From Morganella sibonii (GTDB lineage: Bacteria; Pseudomonadota; Gammaproteobacteria; Enterobacterales; Enterobacteriaceae), in assembly GCF_040560245.1 (NCBI RefSeq), contig NZ_JAKMWP010000002.1: a stretch of 64,000 bases of DNA, one strand, 5' to 3'. Each line of letters begins with the position of its first letter. Position 1 is the stretch's first letter. Under the pieces are notes generated by a model, which saw only the letters and a list, made by a program, of their open reading frames with translations, was not told the origin of the DNA and searched no databases. A program made the translations under genes and the position numbers. This document shows, piece by piece, positions 42,956 to 51,650 of the stretch.

Positions 42956-44107
42956 ATGGCACAAGTTATTAATACCAATGTTCTGTCACTGGTTACCCAG
43001 AATAATTTAAACCGTTCACAGGGTGCGTTAGGTACAGCTATTGAGCGCCTTTCTTCCGGTTCCCGTATTAACAGTGCGAAAGATGATGCGGCAGGCCAGG
43101 CGATTGCCAACCGTTTTACTGCTAACGTCAAAGGTCTGACTCAGGCTTCCCGTAATGCCAGCGACGGCATTTCTCTGGCGCAGGTAACAGAGGGCGCAGT
43201 CAATGAAATTAATGACAATATCCAGCGTATTCGTGAACTGACTGTACAGGCACAGAACGGCACAAACTCTGAAAACGATATCAACTCTATTAAAGAAGAA
43301 GTTGATCAGCGTATGAAAGAGATCGACCGTATTTCTGAACAGACGCAGTTTAACGGCATTAAGGTGTTGTCAGGTGATAATAAAATGACCTTCCAGGTCG
43401 GCACTAATGATGGAGAAACGATTGATATCGATCTGAAAAAAGTGGATCGCGAAGCGCTGGGTCTGGATACACTGGATATTGCAGCCTCTAAATTCGGGGC
43501 AACACTGTCAGCAGGTGATTTTGTCGCAGACCTGAAAGGTACCGGTACTGAAGCGGACGCACAGAAAGTTGCGGAAGACGCACTGAAAGATCTGAAGTTC
43601 AGTGGTAAGGCGATTGAAGGTGCCAAAGTCTCTTATCAGGTTAAAGCGGATGGTTCGGTTGATAAAACCAAAGTCTATATCCAGGGTAAGGTTGACGGTA
43701 AAGATGTCACATTAAAAGCAGATATTACTGCGACGGCAGCATCAGGTGCTGCGGGTGCGACCGCTGCGGAACTGAAAATTGAAAATATTGCAGTATTAGA
43801 TACGGCTGACCAGAAAGTACTTGATGACAGAAGCCCGCTGGGTACGCTGGATAAAGCGTTGTCAAAAATCGACAGTCAGCGCAGTCAGCTGGGTGCATTC
43901 CAGAACCGTATGCAGTCCACTATCAATAATCTGAACAACTCTGTGAACAACCTGAGCGCAGCACGCAGCCGTATTCAGGACGCTGACTTTGCAACGGAAG
44001 TCTCTAATATGAGTCGTGGTCAGATTCTGCAGCAGGCAGGTACGGCGGTTCTGGCACAGGCTAACTCGATACCTAAAAACGTTATGAGTATTCTGCAGAA
44101 TGCATGA
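42956..44107 (+). CDS. fliC: Flagellin, first copy
   Basis: The 383-residue flagellin has the conserved N-terminal helices (LSSGSRINSAKDDAAGQAIA, then IQRIRELTVQAQNGTNS) and C-terminal helices (SRIQDADFATEVSNMSRGQI), with a variable Ala/Asp/Lys-rich centre of about 130 residues. It shares its ends with the next gene but differs at many synonymous positions, and uses fewer of the codons favoured in highly expressed genes. Only a degenerate sigma-28 element lies upstream, so it may be weakly expressed or silent under standard conditions. AAAAAAAGGAAATATC precedes the ATG. A terminator follows. Confidence 0.95.
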   Translation: MAQVINTNVLSLVTQNNLNRSQGALGTAIERLSSGSRINSAKDDAAGQAIANRFTANVKGLTQASRNASDGISLAQVTEGAVNEINDNIQRIRELTVQAQNGTNSENDINSIKEEVDQRMKEIDRISEQTQFNGIKVLSGDNKMTFQVGTNDGETIDIDLKKVDREALGLDTLDIAASKFGATLSAGDFVADLKGTGTEADAQKVAEDALKDLKFSGKAIEGAKVSYQVKADGSVDKTKVYIQGKVDGKDVTLKADITATAASGAAGATAAELKIENIAVLDTADQKVLDDRSPLGTLDKALSKIDSQRSQLGAFQNRMQSTINNLNNSVNNLSAARSRIQDADFATEVSNMSRGQILQQAGTAVLAQANSIPKNVMSILQNA

Positions 44108-44149
44108 TATAACTTTATAAATCAGGCAATTCCTCTGTTTTTTATTTTG

Positions 44150-44176
44150 GCCGGAACCTCTGTTCCGGCTTTTTTT
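44150..44176 (+). terminator. Rho-independent terminator after the first flagellin gene
   Basis: GCCGGAAC and GTTCCGGC flank CTCT, followed by seven T residues. It separates the two flagellin transcripts. Confidence 0.93.
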
Positions 44177-44231
44177 ATGTCTGAGAAAATGATTTTGGCG
44201 ACGATTTTATAAAATTATTTACTAAAAAACC

Positions 44232-44258
44232 TAAAGTGGCCTCTCAGGGTGCCGATAG
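44232..44258 (+). promoter_or_regulatory. FliA (sigma-28) promoter for the second flagellin gene
   Basis: TAAAGTGG, 11 bases, then GCCGATAG differs from the consensus by only three bases. It lies 75 bases before the ATG, leaving room for the long leader usual for flagellin mRNA. Confidence 0.92.
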
Positions 44259-44333
44259 TGTTATTGCTGGCGAAAATCAGAAAGCCAAACAGATAAACGC
44301 TGTTTATTATTTTCAATAACAAGGACATATATC

Positions 44334-45440
44334 ATGGCACAGGTTATCAATACTAACGTTCTGTCTCTGGTTACTCAGAACAACTTAAACCGTTCACAGG
44401 GCGTACTGGGCTCTGCAATCGAGCGTCTGTCTTCAGGCTCACGTATCAACAGCGCAAAAGACGATGCAGCAGGCCAGGCTATCGCTAACCGTTTCACCGC
44501 TAACGTGAAAGGTCTGACTCAGGCTTCCCGTAACGCTAACGACGGTATCTCTATCGCACAGACCGCTGAAGGTGCTGTTAACGAAATCAACGATAACTTA
44601 CAGCGTATCCGTGAACTGACTGTTCAGGCGAAAAACGGTACTAACTCTAAGAGCGATATCGCGTCTATCCAGGCGGAAGTTAAAGACCGTATGGATGAAA
44701 TCACCCGTATTTCTGACCAGACTCAGTTCAACGGCATCAAAGTGCTGGCAAATGATAACGAAATGAGCTTCCAGGTTGGTGCAAATGACGGCGAAGTTAT
44801 CGATCTGAAAATGGACAAAATCAATCTGGAATCTCTGGATATTAAAGATTTCAAAGTTCCTGTTTCACAGAAAGATACTGTACTGAAAACCGGTACAGCG
44901 TTAGATGCGGCAGAATTATTAACAGAATCTAAAAAATCTGATACAAACTTTACAAAAGCACCTGATTTAGATGGTCACACCCTGTTCGAAACTGAATCGG
45001 GTTCGGTTGTTGCTAAAAACGCAGCAGGTGATTACTTCGAAGTTAAAGGTTTTGAGAAAAAAGGTACTACAGGTGATGATGCTCTTACCGGTAAATTAAT
45101 GGTAGGTGATAAAATCGAAGGCCGTGTTGATACACAGGCTAACCTGGACGCAGCACCAAAAGTAGAAGACAAATCACTGAAAACCCTGGACGATGCATTA
45201 ACCAAAGTTGATACCTACCGTTCAAAACTGGGTGCATTCCAGAACCGTATGCAGTCTACCATTAACAACCTGAACAACTCTGTTAACAACCTGAGTGCAG
45301 CACGCAGCCGTATCCAGGATGCTGACTTCGCAACAGAAGTGTCTAACATGAGCCGTGGTCAGATCCTGCAGCAGGCGGGTACCGCTGTTCTGGCACAGGC
45401 AAACCAGGTTCCTCAGGGTGTTCTGAGCCTGTTACGTTAA
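44334..45440 (+). CDS. fliC: Flagellin, second copy (probable main filament protein)
   Basis: The 368-residue flagellin starts MAQVINTNVLSLVTQNNLNR like the first copy and shares the D0/D1 helices, but its central domain (about residues 175-285) is unrelated in sequence, containing VSQKDTVLKTGTALDAAELL. Codon choice is strongly biased to the preferred set (AAC, ATC, GGT, CGT, CTG), as in very highly expressed genes. It has a near-consensus sigma-28 promoter, an AACAAGGACATATATC ribosome region and its own terminator, so it is the likely dominant filament subunit. Confidence 0.96.
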   Translation: MAQVINTNVLSLVTQNNLNRSQGVLGSAIERLSSGSRINSAKDDAAGQAIANRFTANVKGLTQASRNANDGISIAQTAEGAVNEINDNLQRIRELTVQAKNGTNSKSDIASIQAEVKDRMDEITRISDQTQFNGIKVLANDNEMSFQVGANDGEVIDLKMDKINLESLDIKDFKVPVSQKDTVLKTGTALDAAELLTESKKSDTNFTKAPDLDGHTLFETESGSVVAKNAAGDYFEVKGFEKKGTTGDDALTGKLMVGDKIEGRVDTQANLDAAPKVEDKSLKTLDDALTKVDTYRSKLGAFQNRMQSTINNLNNSVNNLSAARSRIQDADFATEVSNMSRGQILQQAGTAVLAQANQVPQGVLSLLR

Positions 45441-45763
45441 TTTACGTAGTTGCTTTAAGGTATTTAAAAGGTCAGAATATTCTGACCTTTTTTTATAGAT
45501 GTTACCCATAACAGAACAAATAATATTCTAACTATTTGTTTTTTTATTCTATTAATGAACGCCTATTTTTCTTTTTGTCATATAAAATAACCGGAATTTT
45601 GCAAAATATATGATAAAAATGAAAGAGAGTATTGCTATTTGTTAATGAGGTGATTTAGGATAAGGCAAATAAGGCGTGATTTACCTCACTACTCACCGGA
45701 TTGAAATCTTTTTCGGGCACGATAATAAAAGCCTTTCATGAATCTCGAAGGGTGTTTCAGGTT
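45441..45763. other. Region between second flagellin and fliA
   Basis: After the flagellin terminator this 323-base stretch is very AT-rich and has no ORF with a ribosome site. It should hold the FlhDC-dependent promoter of fliA. In-frame upstream codons extend the fliA frame to 45701, but homology starts at 45764. Confidence 0.5.
45466..45494 (+). terminator. Rho-independent terminator after the second flagellin gene
   Basis: AAAAGGTCAGAA pairs with TTCTGACCTTTT in an almost loop-free hairpin and runs into seven T residues. Confidence 0.92.
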
Positions 45764-46486
45764 GTGAGTGATTTGTATACCGCCGAAGGTGTTATCAACA
45801 AAAATAGCCTGTGGGAGCGTTATTATCCCCTTATCCGGCACGAAGCCCTGAAATTGCAGGTAAGATTACCGGCAAGCGTTGATATTGACGACTTAATTCA
45901 GGCCGGGGGTATCGGCTTGCTGCATGCAGTTGAACGTTTTGACGCCATGCAGGGGGCGACCTTTGCAACCTATGCGGTACAACGGGTCCGCGGGGCAATG
46001 CTGGATGAATTGCGGGGGAGAGACTGGGCTCCCCGCAGTGTGCGCCGTCAGGCGCGGGAAATAACCAAAGCCGTGCGTGCGCTTGAGCAGTCTCTGGGGC
46101 GCGCAGCCACTGAACAGGAAATCGCTGATTCGTTACAGATGGATATCGCGGAATACCGTCAGGTGTTAACCGATACCAACAACAGCCAGCTGTTTTCTTA
46201 CGATGAGTGGCACGAAATCCACGGTGAGAGCTGCGAACCCGTCCGTGATGATGATGACGGGGGCAACCCGCTCGGTTTGTTGGTAGACGAGAGTTTGCGT
46301 CACCAGGTGGTTGAGGCGATAAAACAACTGCCTGAACGTGAAAAACTGGTTCTGACTCTTTACTATCAGGAAGAGCTGAACCTTAAGGAGATAGGCGCAG
46401 TGCTGGAAGTGGGGGAATCCCGCGTCAGCCAGTTACACAGCCAGGCAATCAAAAGGCTGCGGGCGCGCTTAAAATCCATGAAGTAA
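45764..46486 (+). CDS. fliA: RNA polymerase sigma-28 factor FliA
   Basis: FliA directs transcription of late flagellar and chemotaxis genes and is held by FlgM until hook completion. From the GTG at 45764 (VSDLYTAEGVI) it has 240 residues, matching the E. coli 239. Region 2 (TFATYAVQRVRGAMLDELRG, RDW) and region 4 (LPEREKLVLTLYYQEELNLK, then EIGAVLEVGESRVSQLHSQA) are intact. The longer in-frame start at 45701 adds 21 residues without homology. CGAAGGG lies 11 bases upstream of the GTG. Confidence 0.95.
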   Translation: MSDLYTAEGVINKNSLWERYYPLIRHEALKLQVRLPASVDIDDLIQAGGIGLLHAVERFDAMQGATFATYAVQRVRGAMLDELRGRDWAPRSVRRQAREITKAVRALEQSLGRAATEQEIADSLQMDIAEYRQVLTDTNNSQLFSYDEWHEIHGESCEPVRDDDDGGNPLGLLVDESLRHQVVEAIKQLPEREKLVLTLYYQEELNLKEIGAVLEVGESRVSQLHSQAIKRLRARLKSMK

Positions 46487-46542
46487 CTTTGACTTTATCT
46501 TTGATTTATTTTATTAGACTAGACTACACAAGGCGCCAGAAT

Positions 46543-47055
46543 ATGTCTGTTTCAAAACAAAAGAAACGGCCCGTAAGCCGTTACATTAAAGATTTCAAAC
46601 ACAGTCAGACTCACTGCAGTCATTGCCACAAAACCCTCGATCGCATCTCTCTGGTTTTCAACGGTCAGCTGATCAATAAAGAAGCTATTTCTGAAATGAC
46701 AGATATGATCGATGACACCACCTGGATGGGCTTACAGGACAAATTTGTGGCACTCTGCCGTTTTTGCAGCGAGATCTACTGCAACAGTGCAACCGATTAT
46801 TTCGATATCATGGCATTCAAACAGTATCTGTTTGAAGAAACAGAAATGAGCCACAGCACCGTACGCGAATATGTTGTCCGTCTGCGCCGTCTCGATGAGC
46901 TGCTGTCCTCCAAAGCTTTCCCGGCGACCACGGAATTTTCCACTGAAATTATCCAGGCACAGCTGAGTGAAGATTTATCGGACTCAGCACTGAGCAACTA
47001 CAATATTGCACTGCGCAAGTACGAACAGTATCTTGACTGGCAGGGCAAACACTGA
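46543..47055 (+). CDS. fliZ: Flagellar regulatory protein FliZ
   Basis: FliZ is a DNA-binding regulator that favours motility over sigma-S programmes by occupying sigma-S-like promoters. The 170-residue protein carries RPVSRYIKDFKHSQTHCSHC and the EMSHSTVREYVVRLRRLDEL segment, which holds the integrase-like DNA-binding helix. CxxC pairs (HCSHC, CRFC) recall homologues. The ATG at 46543 was chosen by homology; the frame is open back to the fliA stop. It forms the fliAZ operon; the usual fliY (tcyJ) does not follow. Confidence 0.94.
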   Translation: MSVSKQKKRPVSRYIKDFKHSQTHCSHCHKTLDRISLVFNGQLINKEAISEMTDMIDDTTWMGLQDKFVALCRFCSEIYCNSATDYFDIMAFKQYLFEETEMSHSTVREYVVRLRRLDELLSSKAFPATTEFSTEIIQAQLSEDLSDSALSNYNIALRKYEQYLDWQGKH

Positions 47056-47092
47056 TTTTTCTGTCAGACCACCTTTTATCATTTACTGATAA

Positions 47093-47118
47093 AACAAAGG
47101 GAACTTTCGTTCCCTTTT
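47093..47118. terminator. Bidirectional terminator between fliZ and putA
   Basis: AAAGGGAAC and GTTCCCTTT flank TTTC, with a T run on the plus strand and TTTGTTTT on the minus strand. It lies between convergent fliZ and putA. Confidence 0.9.
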
Positions 47119-47142
47119 TCCGTTTTAAGGCCCGGAGATTAT

Positions 47143-47170
47143 CAGCCGATAGTCATCAGCCGATCGTCAT
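47143..47170 (-). repeat. 14-bp tandem duplication spanning the putA stop codon
   Basis: CAGCCGATAGTCAT is followed by CAGCCGATCGTCAT (plus-strand reading), with one mismatch. The first-translated copy encodes the MTIG tail and stop of PutA; the second copy repeats ATGACTATCGGCTGA just beyond it, overlapping the stop as ATGA. Confidence 0.88.
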
Positions 47171-50100
47171 CAGGCTGGCATTTCCGCCCGCCGCAGCCGT
47201 ATTCACACTGACAGCACGCTCATGCAGCAACAGCATCAGCGGAATGTTTGTGTCACCGTGGCTGAGGCCCGCAACCGGCACAATTTCTCCGCTGCGTGCG
47301 GCAACAGTATGGTTCAGTGCCTGTAAGTGGTCGCTGTCACCGTGGAAAATCACACCGTTAAAGACCACCGTCTCCGCTGACCAGTCTTCCGTCAGGGTGA
47401 TTTGCGCACGGACACTGTCCGGCAGTGCGTTATACAGTGAACGGGTGTGTTCCGCCGCAGGCCAGAGCTGACGACAACCTGATGCCAGCGTGGCACCCAG
47501 TTGCAGCAGGGCATCCTGTTCTGAATCATTCAGGCCGAGAATGGTTCCGCGCGGCAGCAGGTAATAACTGTTGCGCTCCCCGGTCGGTCCCGGCAGCAGA
47601 CGGCAGGTTCCGGCCTGTGACAATTCACCGTAACGGCTGACCGCGGTCAGCACATCGTGGCGGCGCTGTGCCTCCAGCCAGGCAAGGAATGTATTAAACG
47701 GCGCCAGCAACGGAGTCCGTGCTGTCACATCCGGCGGATTGCGATCGTCCTGCTCTGCCAGAAGTGTCACCACTGAATCATCAGGCTGTTCCGCCAGCAG
47801 ACGATGGAGATAAAGCGGCCCGCCGGCTTTCGGACCGGTGCCGGAAAGCCCCTCGCCACCGAACGGCTGAACCCCGACCACTGCGCCGACAATGTTGCGG
47901 TTAACATAAATATTACCGGCTTCAATCTGTTGTGTCAGTTGTGCAATGGTTTCGTCGATACGGGTGTGGATACCGAATGTCAGCCCGTAACCGGCGGCGT
48001 TAATTTTCTCCGCAAGTTCCGGCAGGGTATCGCGCGGGTAACGGACCACATGCAGCACCGGGCCGAAAATTTCCCGTGTCAGTTCAGACACATCATCCAG
48101 CTCAATCAGTGTCGGCGGGATAAAGGTACCATTCAGGAGTTCCGGCGCACCGGCATCCATACCGAAAGCAGACTGATACACCGGTCTGCCTTTGCCGCGC
48201 ATCTGCTGAATATGCTGACGGATACCGTTGTGTGCCTCTTCATCAATCACCGGGCCGATATCGGTAGCCAGCACATCCGGGTTGCCGAGGCGGCATTCTG
48301 CCATCGCGCCTTTCAGCATTTCAATAGTGCGATCTGCCACATCTTCCTGAACACAGAGCAGGCGCAACGCCGAACAGCGTTGTCCGGCACTGTCAAAGGC
48401 TGAGCTGACCACATCCGTCACCACCTGTTCTGTCAGAGCGGAGGAGTCCACCACCATCGCATTCAGACCACCGGTTTCGGCGATCAGCGGAATGACCCTG
48501 CCTTCGCTGCTCAGACGGGCAGCCAGATTACGCTGTAAGATTTTTGCGACCGCCGTGGAGCCGGTAAACATCACACCCTGTACACGCGGATCACACACCA
48601 GCTGGTTACCGACGGTTTCACCGTCTCCCGGCAGCAGTTGCAGGACATCACGTGGTACACCGGCATCATGCAGCAGTGAAACGGCGACCGATGCCACCAG
48701 CGGGGTTTGTTCTGCGGGTTTTGCCAGTACCGGGTTTCCGGCGGCGAGGGCGGCGGCAACCTGGCCGGTAAAAATCGCCAGCGGGAAGTTCCACGGGCTG
48801 ATACAGACTACAGGCCCCAGCGGACGATGCGTATCACCGGCAAAATGCGTTTTCACCTGTGCGGCATAATAATTCAGGAAATCAACGGCTTCACGGACTT
48901 CGGCAATAGCGTTGGCAAAGGTCTTACCGGCCTCACGCACCAGAATTCCGAGCAATGGCTGTAACTGCGCTTCCATCAGTTGTGCGGCACGGATAAGGAT
49001 TTCTGCCCGATCCTGCGGCGGTGTGGCAAACCAGATCTCTGCTGCATCAGATGCGGTGGCAAGTGCATAATTCACTTCATCTTCCGCCGCCGGACGAACC
49101 TGCCCGACGATATCGTGATGATCTGCCGGGTTTCTCACCGGTTGTGTGTCTGCCGGTGCGGCGGACGTGAATGTCCCGCCGGTAAGCGGTTCACAGAGCA
49201 GATTATCACCGGCGTGACTGAGCAGGGCGCTCGACAGTGATGCCAGACGGTGTTCGTTACTCAGATCTAAACCTGCGGCATTAACCCGTGAGCTGCCGTA
49301 CAGATTACGCGGCAGCGGAATTTTCGGATGCGGCAGACCGACTGCGCCTTCTTTGGCTGCCATCGCCTGAACAGCGGTAACCGGGTCTTCCACCAGCATC
49401 TCCAGCGGAATAGTGCCGTCGGCGATCCGGTTTACAAAGGAGGTATTTGCGCCGTTTTCCAGCAGGCGGCGTACCAGATAGGCCAGCAGTGTTTCATGGG
49501 TGCCGACAGGCGCATACACACGGCACGGCCGGTTCAGTTTGCCATCCGCCACTTTGCCGACCACCTGCTCGTACAGTGGTTCGCCCATGCCGTGCAGGCA
49601 CTGGAATTCATACTGGCCGGGATAATAGTTATTGCCCGCCAGCTGATAAATGGCTGATAACGTGTGGGCGTTGTGGGTGGCAAACTGCGGATAAATCAGA
49701 TTCGGTACTGACAGCAGCTTACGGGCACAGGCGAGGTAGGATATATCCGTATAAACCTTGCGGGTATAAACCGGATAACCTTCCAGCCCGTCCACCTGGG
49801 CGCGTTTGACTTCGCTGTCCCAGTAAGCGCCTTTTACCAGCCTGATCATCAGGCGGCGGTGGCTGCGTGATGCCAGATCTATCAGGTAATCCACCACCAC
49901 CGGGCAGCGTTTCTGGTAAGCCTGGATCACAAAACCGATACCGTTCCAGCCTGCAAGCTGCGGGTCAAAACAGAGTTTTTCCAGTAAATCGAGGGAGATT
50001 TCCAGGCGGTCAGCTTCTTCCGCATCAATATTAATGCCGATGTCATACTGACGCGCCATCACCACCAGATCACGCAGGATCGGATAAAGTTCAGACATGA

Positions 50101-51130
50101 CACGATCATACTGCGCACGGCTGTAGCGCGGGTGCAGGGCGGACAGTTTGATGGAAATCCCCGGCCCTTCATAAATACCGCGTCCGGCGGAAGCTTTGCC
50201 GATGGCATGAATCGCCTGCTGATAAGAAACCAGATAAGCCTGCGCATCGGCCTCTGTCAGCGCCGCTTCCCCCAGCATATCGTAGGAATAACGGAAGCCT
50301 TTGGCTTCATTTTTGCGGGCATTTGCCAGTGCGCGGGCGATGGTTTCACCGGTGACAAACTGTTCACCCATCAGGCGCATCGCCATATCCACACCTTTAC
50401 GCACCAGCGGTTCACCACTTTTGCCCAGGATGCGGTTCAGTGAGCGGCTCAGCCCCGCTTCATTATGGGTGGAAACCAGTTTACCGGTGAACAGCAGACC
50501 CCATGTGGCCGCATTGACGAACATGGATTTGCTCTGGCCAAGGTGGGAATTCCAGTCACCGTGGCTGATTTTATCGCGGATCAGCACATCGCGGGTGGCT
50601 TTATCCGGAATACGCAGCAGCGCTTCCGCCAGACACATCAGTGCGATCCCTTCCTGAGAGGAGAGGGAGAATTCCTGAAGCAGTCCCTGCACCAGCCCGG
50701 CACGTCCGCTGCTGTTTTTCTGATTACGCAGTTTTTCTGCCAGCCCGTAAGCCAGCTTATGGGTTGCCTGCGCAGCCTCCGGGGAGAGTTGTGCCTGCGG
50801 CAGCAGCATGGCCACAGCTTCCGGCTCCGGAATGCGGTAGGCGGATGTGATAGCCGCGCGGGTAACGGACTGCGGCAGGATATCACCGGCAAATGCCAGA
50901 AACGGCTGGCGGCTGACCGGCGGCTCAGCCGGCGCGGTTTCATCTTCCGGTGCGGAAGAGATACCGGCAGCGGGCAGTGTGCCGTCCGGCAAAGAATCGA
51001 GCTGAGTCAGATAATCAAAAATAGCCTGTCTGATCAGCCAGTGTGGCGTACGATCGATTTTTTGTGCCGCAGCTTTGATCCGCTCACGGGTTTCCTCATC
51101 CAGTCTGACGCCCATTGTGGTACTCACCAT
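47156..51130 (-). CDS. putA: Trifunctional proline catabolism protein PutA
   Basis: PutA oxidises proline to glutamate in two steps and represses the put genes when proline is low. The 1324-residue protein has an N-terminal ribbon-helix-helix (TMGVRLDEETRERIKAAAQK, residues 4-47), the FAD proline dehydrogenase domain (GPGISIKLSALHPRYSRAQY, near 325-345), and the glutamate-semialdehyde dehydrogenase domain with catalytic Cys in SAGQRCSALR (near 915). It ends AAAGGNASLMTIG. Length and sequence follow the E. coli enzyme (1320). AGGAG lies five bases before the ATG. It is divergent from putP over a region with PutA-type operators. Confidence 0.98.
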   Translation of the reverse strand: MVSTTMGVRLDEETRERIKAAAQKIDRTPHWLIRQAIFDYLTQLDSLPDGTLPAAGISSAPEDETAPAEPPVSRQPFLAFAGDILPQSVTRAAITSAYRIPEPEAVAMLLPQAQLSPEAAQATHKLAYGLAEKLRNQKNSSGRAGLVQGLLQEFSLSSQEGIALMCLAEALLRIPDKATRDVLIRDKISHGDWNSHLGQSKSMFVNAATWGLLFTGKLVSTHNEAGLSRSLNRILGKSGEPLVRKGVDMAMRLMGEQFVTGETIARALANARKNEAKGFRYSYDMLGEAALTEADAQAYLVSYQQAIHAIGKASAGRGIYEGPGISIKLSALHPRYSRAQYDRVMSELYPILRDLVVMARQYDIGINIDAEEADRLEISLDLLEKLCFDPQLAGWNGIGFVIQAYQKRCPVVVDYLIDLASRSHRRLMIRLVKGAYWDSEVKRAQVDGLEGYPVYTRKVYTDISYLACARKLLSVPNLIYPQFATHNAHTLSAIYQLAGNNYYPGQYEFQCLHGMGEPLYEQVVGKVADGKLNRPCRVYAPVGTHETLLAYLVRRLLENGANTSFVNRIADGTIPLEMLVEDPVTAVQAMAAKEGAVGLPHPKIPLPRNLYGSSRVNAAGLDLSNEHRLASLSSALLSHAGDNLLCEPLTGGTFTSAAPADTQPVRNPADHHDIVGQVRPAAEDEVNYALATASDAAEIWFATPPQDRAEILIRAAQLMEAQLQPLLGILVREAGKTFANAIAEVREAVDFLNYYAAQVKTHFAGDTHRPLGPVVCISPWNFPLAIFTGQVAAALAAGNPVLAKPAEQTPLVASVAVSLLHDAGVPRDVLQLLPGDGETVGNQLVCDPRVQGVMFTGSTAVAKILQRNLAARLSSEGRVIPLIAETGGLNAMVVDSSALTEQVVTDVVSSAFDSAGQRCSALRLLCVQEDVADRTIEMLKGAMAECRLGNPDVLATDIGPVIDEEAHNGIRQHIQQMRGKGRPVYQSAFGMDAGAPELLNGTFIPPTLIELDDVSELTREIFGPVLHVVRYPRDTLPELAEKINAAGYGLTFGIHTRIDETIAQLTQQIEAGNIYVNRNIVGAVVGVQPFGGEGLSGTGPKAGGPLYLHRLLAEQPDDSVVTLLAEQDDRNPPDVTARTPLLAPFNTFLAWLEAQRRHDVLTAVSRYGELSQAGTCRLLPGPTGERNSYYLLPRGTILGLNDSEQDALLQLGATLASGCRQLWPAAEHTRSLYNALPDSVRAQITLTEDWSAETVVFNGVIFHGDSDHLQALNHTVAARSGEIVPVAGLSHGDTNIPLMLLLHERAVSVNTAAAGGNASLMTIG

Positions 51131-51162
51131 GTTCACTCCTCATAAACGGCAACAGGTCATGC

Positions 51163-51202
51163 GTTGCACATTAATATCTATGAGGTTGCAACTTTGTGCA
51201 AC
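51163..51202. promoter_or_regulatory. Cluster of PutA operator cores near putA
   Basis: GTTGCA occurs at 51163-51168 and 51185-51190, and its complement TGCAAC at 51197-51202. The last two face each other in GGTTGCAACTTTGTGCAACA. They lie 33-72 bases before the putA ATG, where bound PutA would block transcription. Confidence 0.75.
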
Positions 51203-51551
51203 ATTGTTAAATAACGAGATGCATAAAGTGTGAATAATGTCGCTGTTTTATACTGATCGGAGAAAATGATTAATTAATAAACCGTACTGGTTAAAATAAA
51301 ATCATTATATAACAATAGTATATTATCGATTTTAAGGCGTATAATAATCAGAACAAGTGATTAACTGCATCACTTTCTGATAATACATCCCGTGATAAAA
51401 ATCACAAATTTTCACTTTAATATCGTTAATTAATTGTTGTTTTATTGTTGTTGTCGTTACTATCGGGCTGAACACAACTCATCACCGATTTAACAAATAA
51501 TGATAATTAACGGGGCATTGTCTGTGCAGACCAGGGATGGCTGAGGCGGTG

Positions 51552-51557
51552 TGCAAC
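51552..51557. promoter_or_regulatory. PutA operator core near putP
   Basis: A single TGCAAC hexamer lies 94 bases before the putP ATG, next to a TGTGCAACACTGTGACACT stretch. A lone site is weaker evidence than the putA-side cluster. Confidence 0.5.
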
Positions 51558-51650
51558 ACTGTGACACTGGTGCGCGCACATCCTGTACAGCGATTGGTAC
51601 ACGCAATGCTGATACATGACGGACTATAAATTCAGTACAGGAACTTAATT

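Larger units (their letters stand above)
51131..51650. promoter_or_regulatory. put control region between putA and putP
   Basis: The 520-base divergent spacer has no gene. It carries four GTTGCA/TGCAAC hexamers, the core recognised by the PutA ribbon-helix-helix in E. coli: three near putA and one near putP. The middle part (about 51220-51440) is strongly AT-rich and could bend or bind IHF-type proteins; no CRP site was assigned. Confidence 0.75.
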
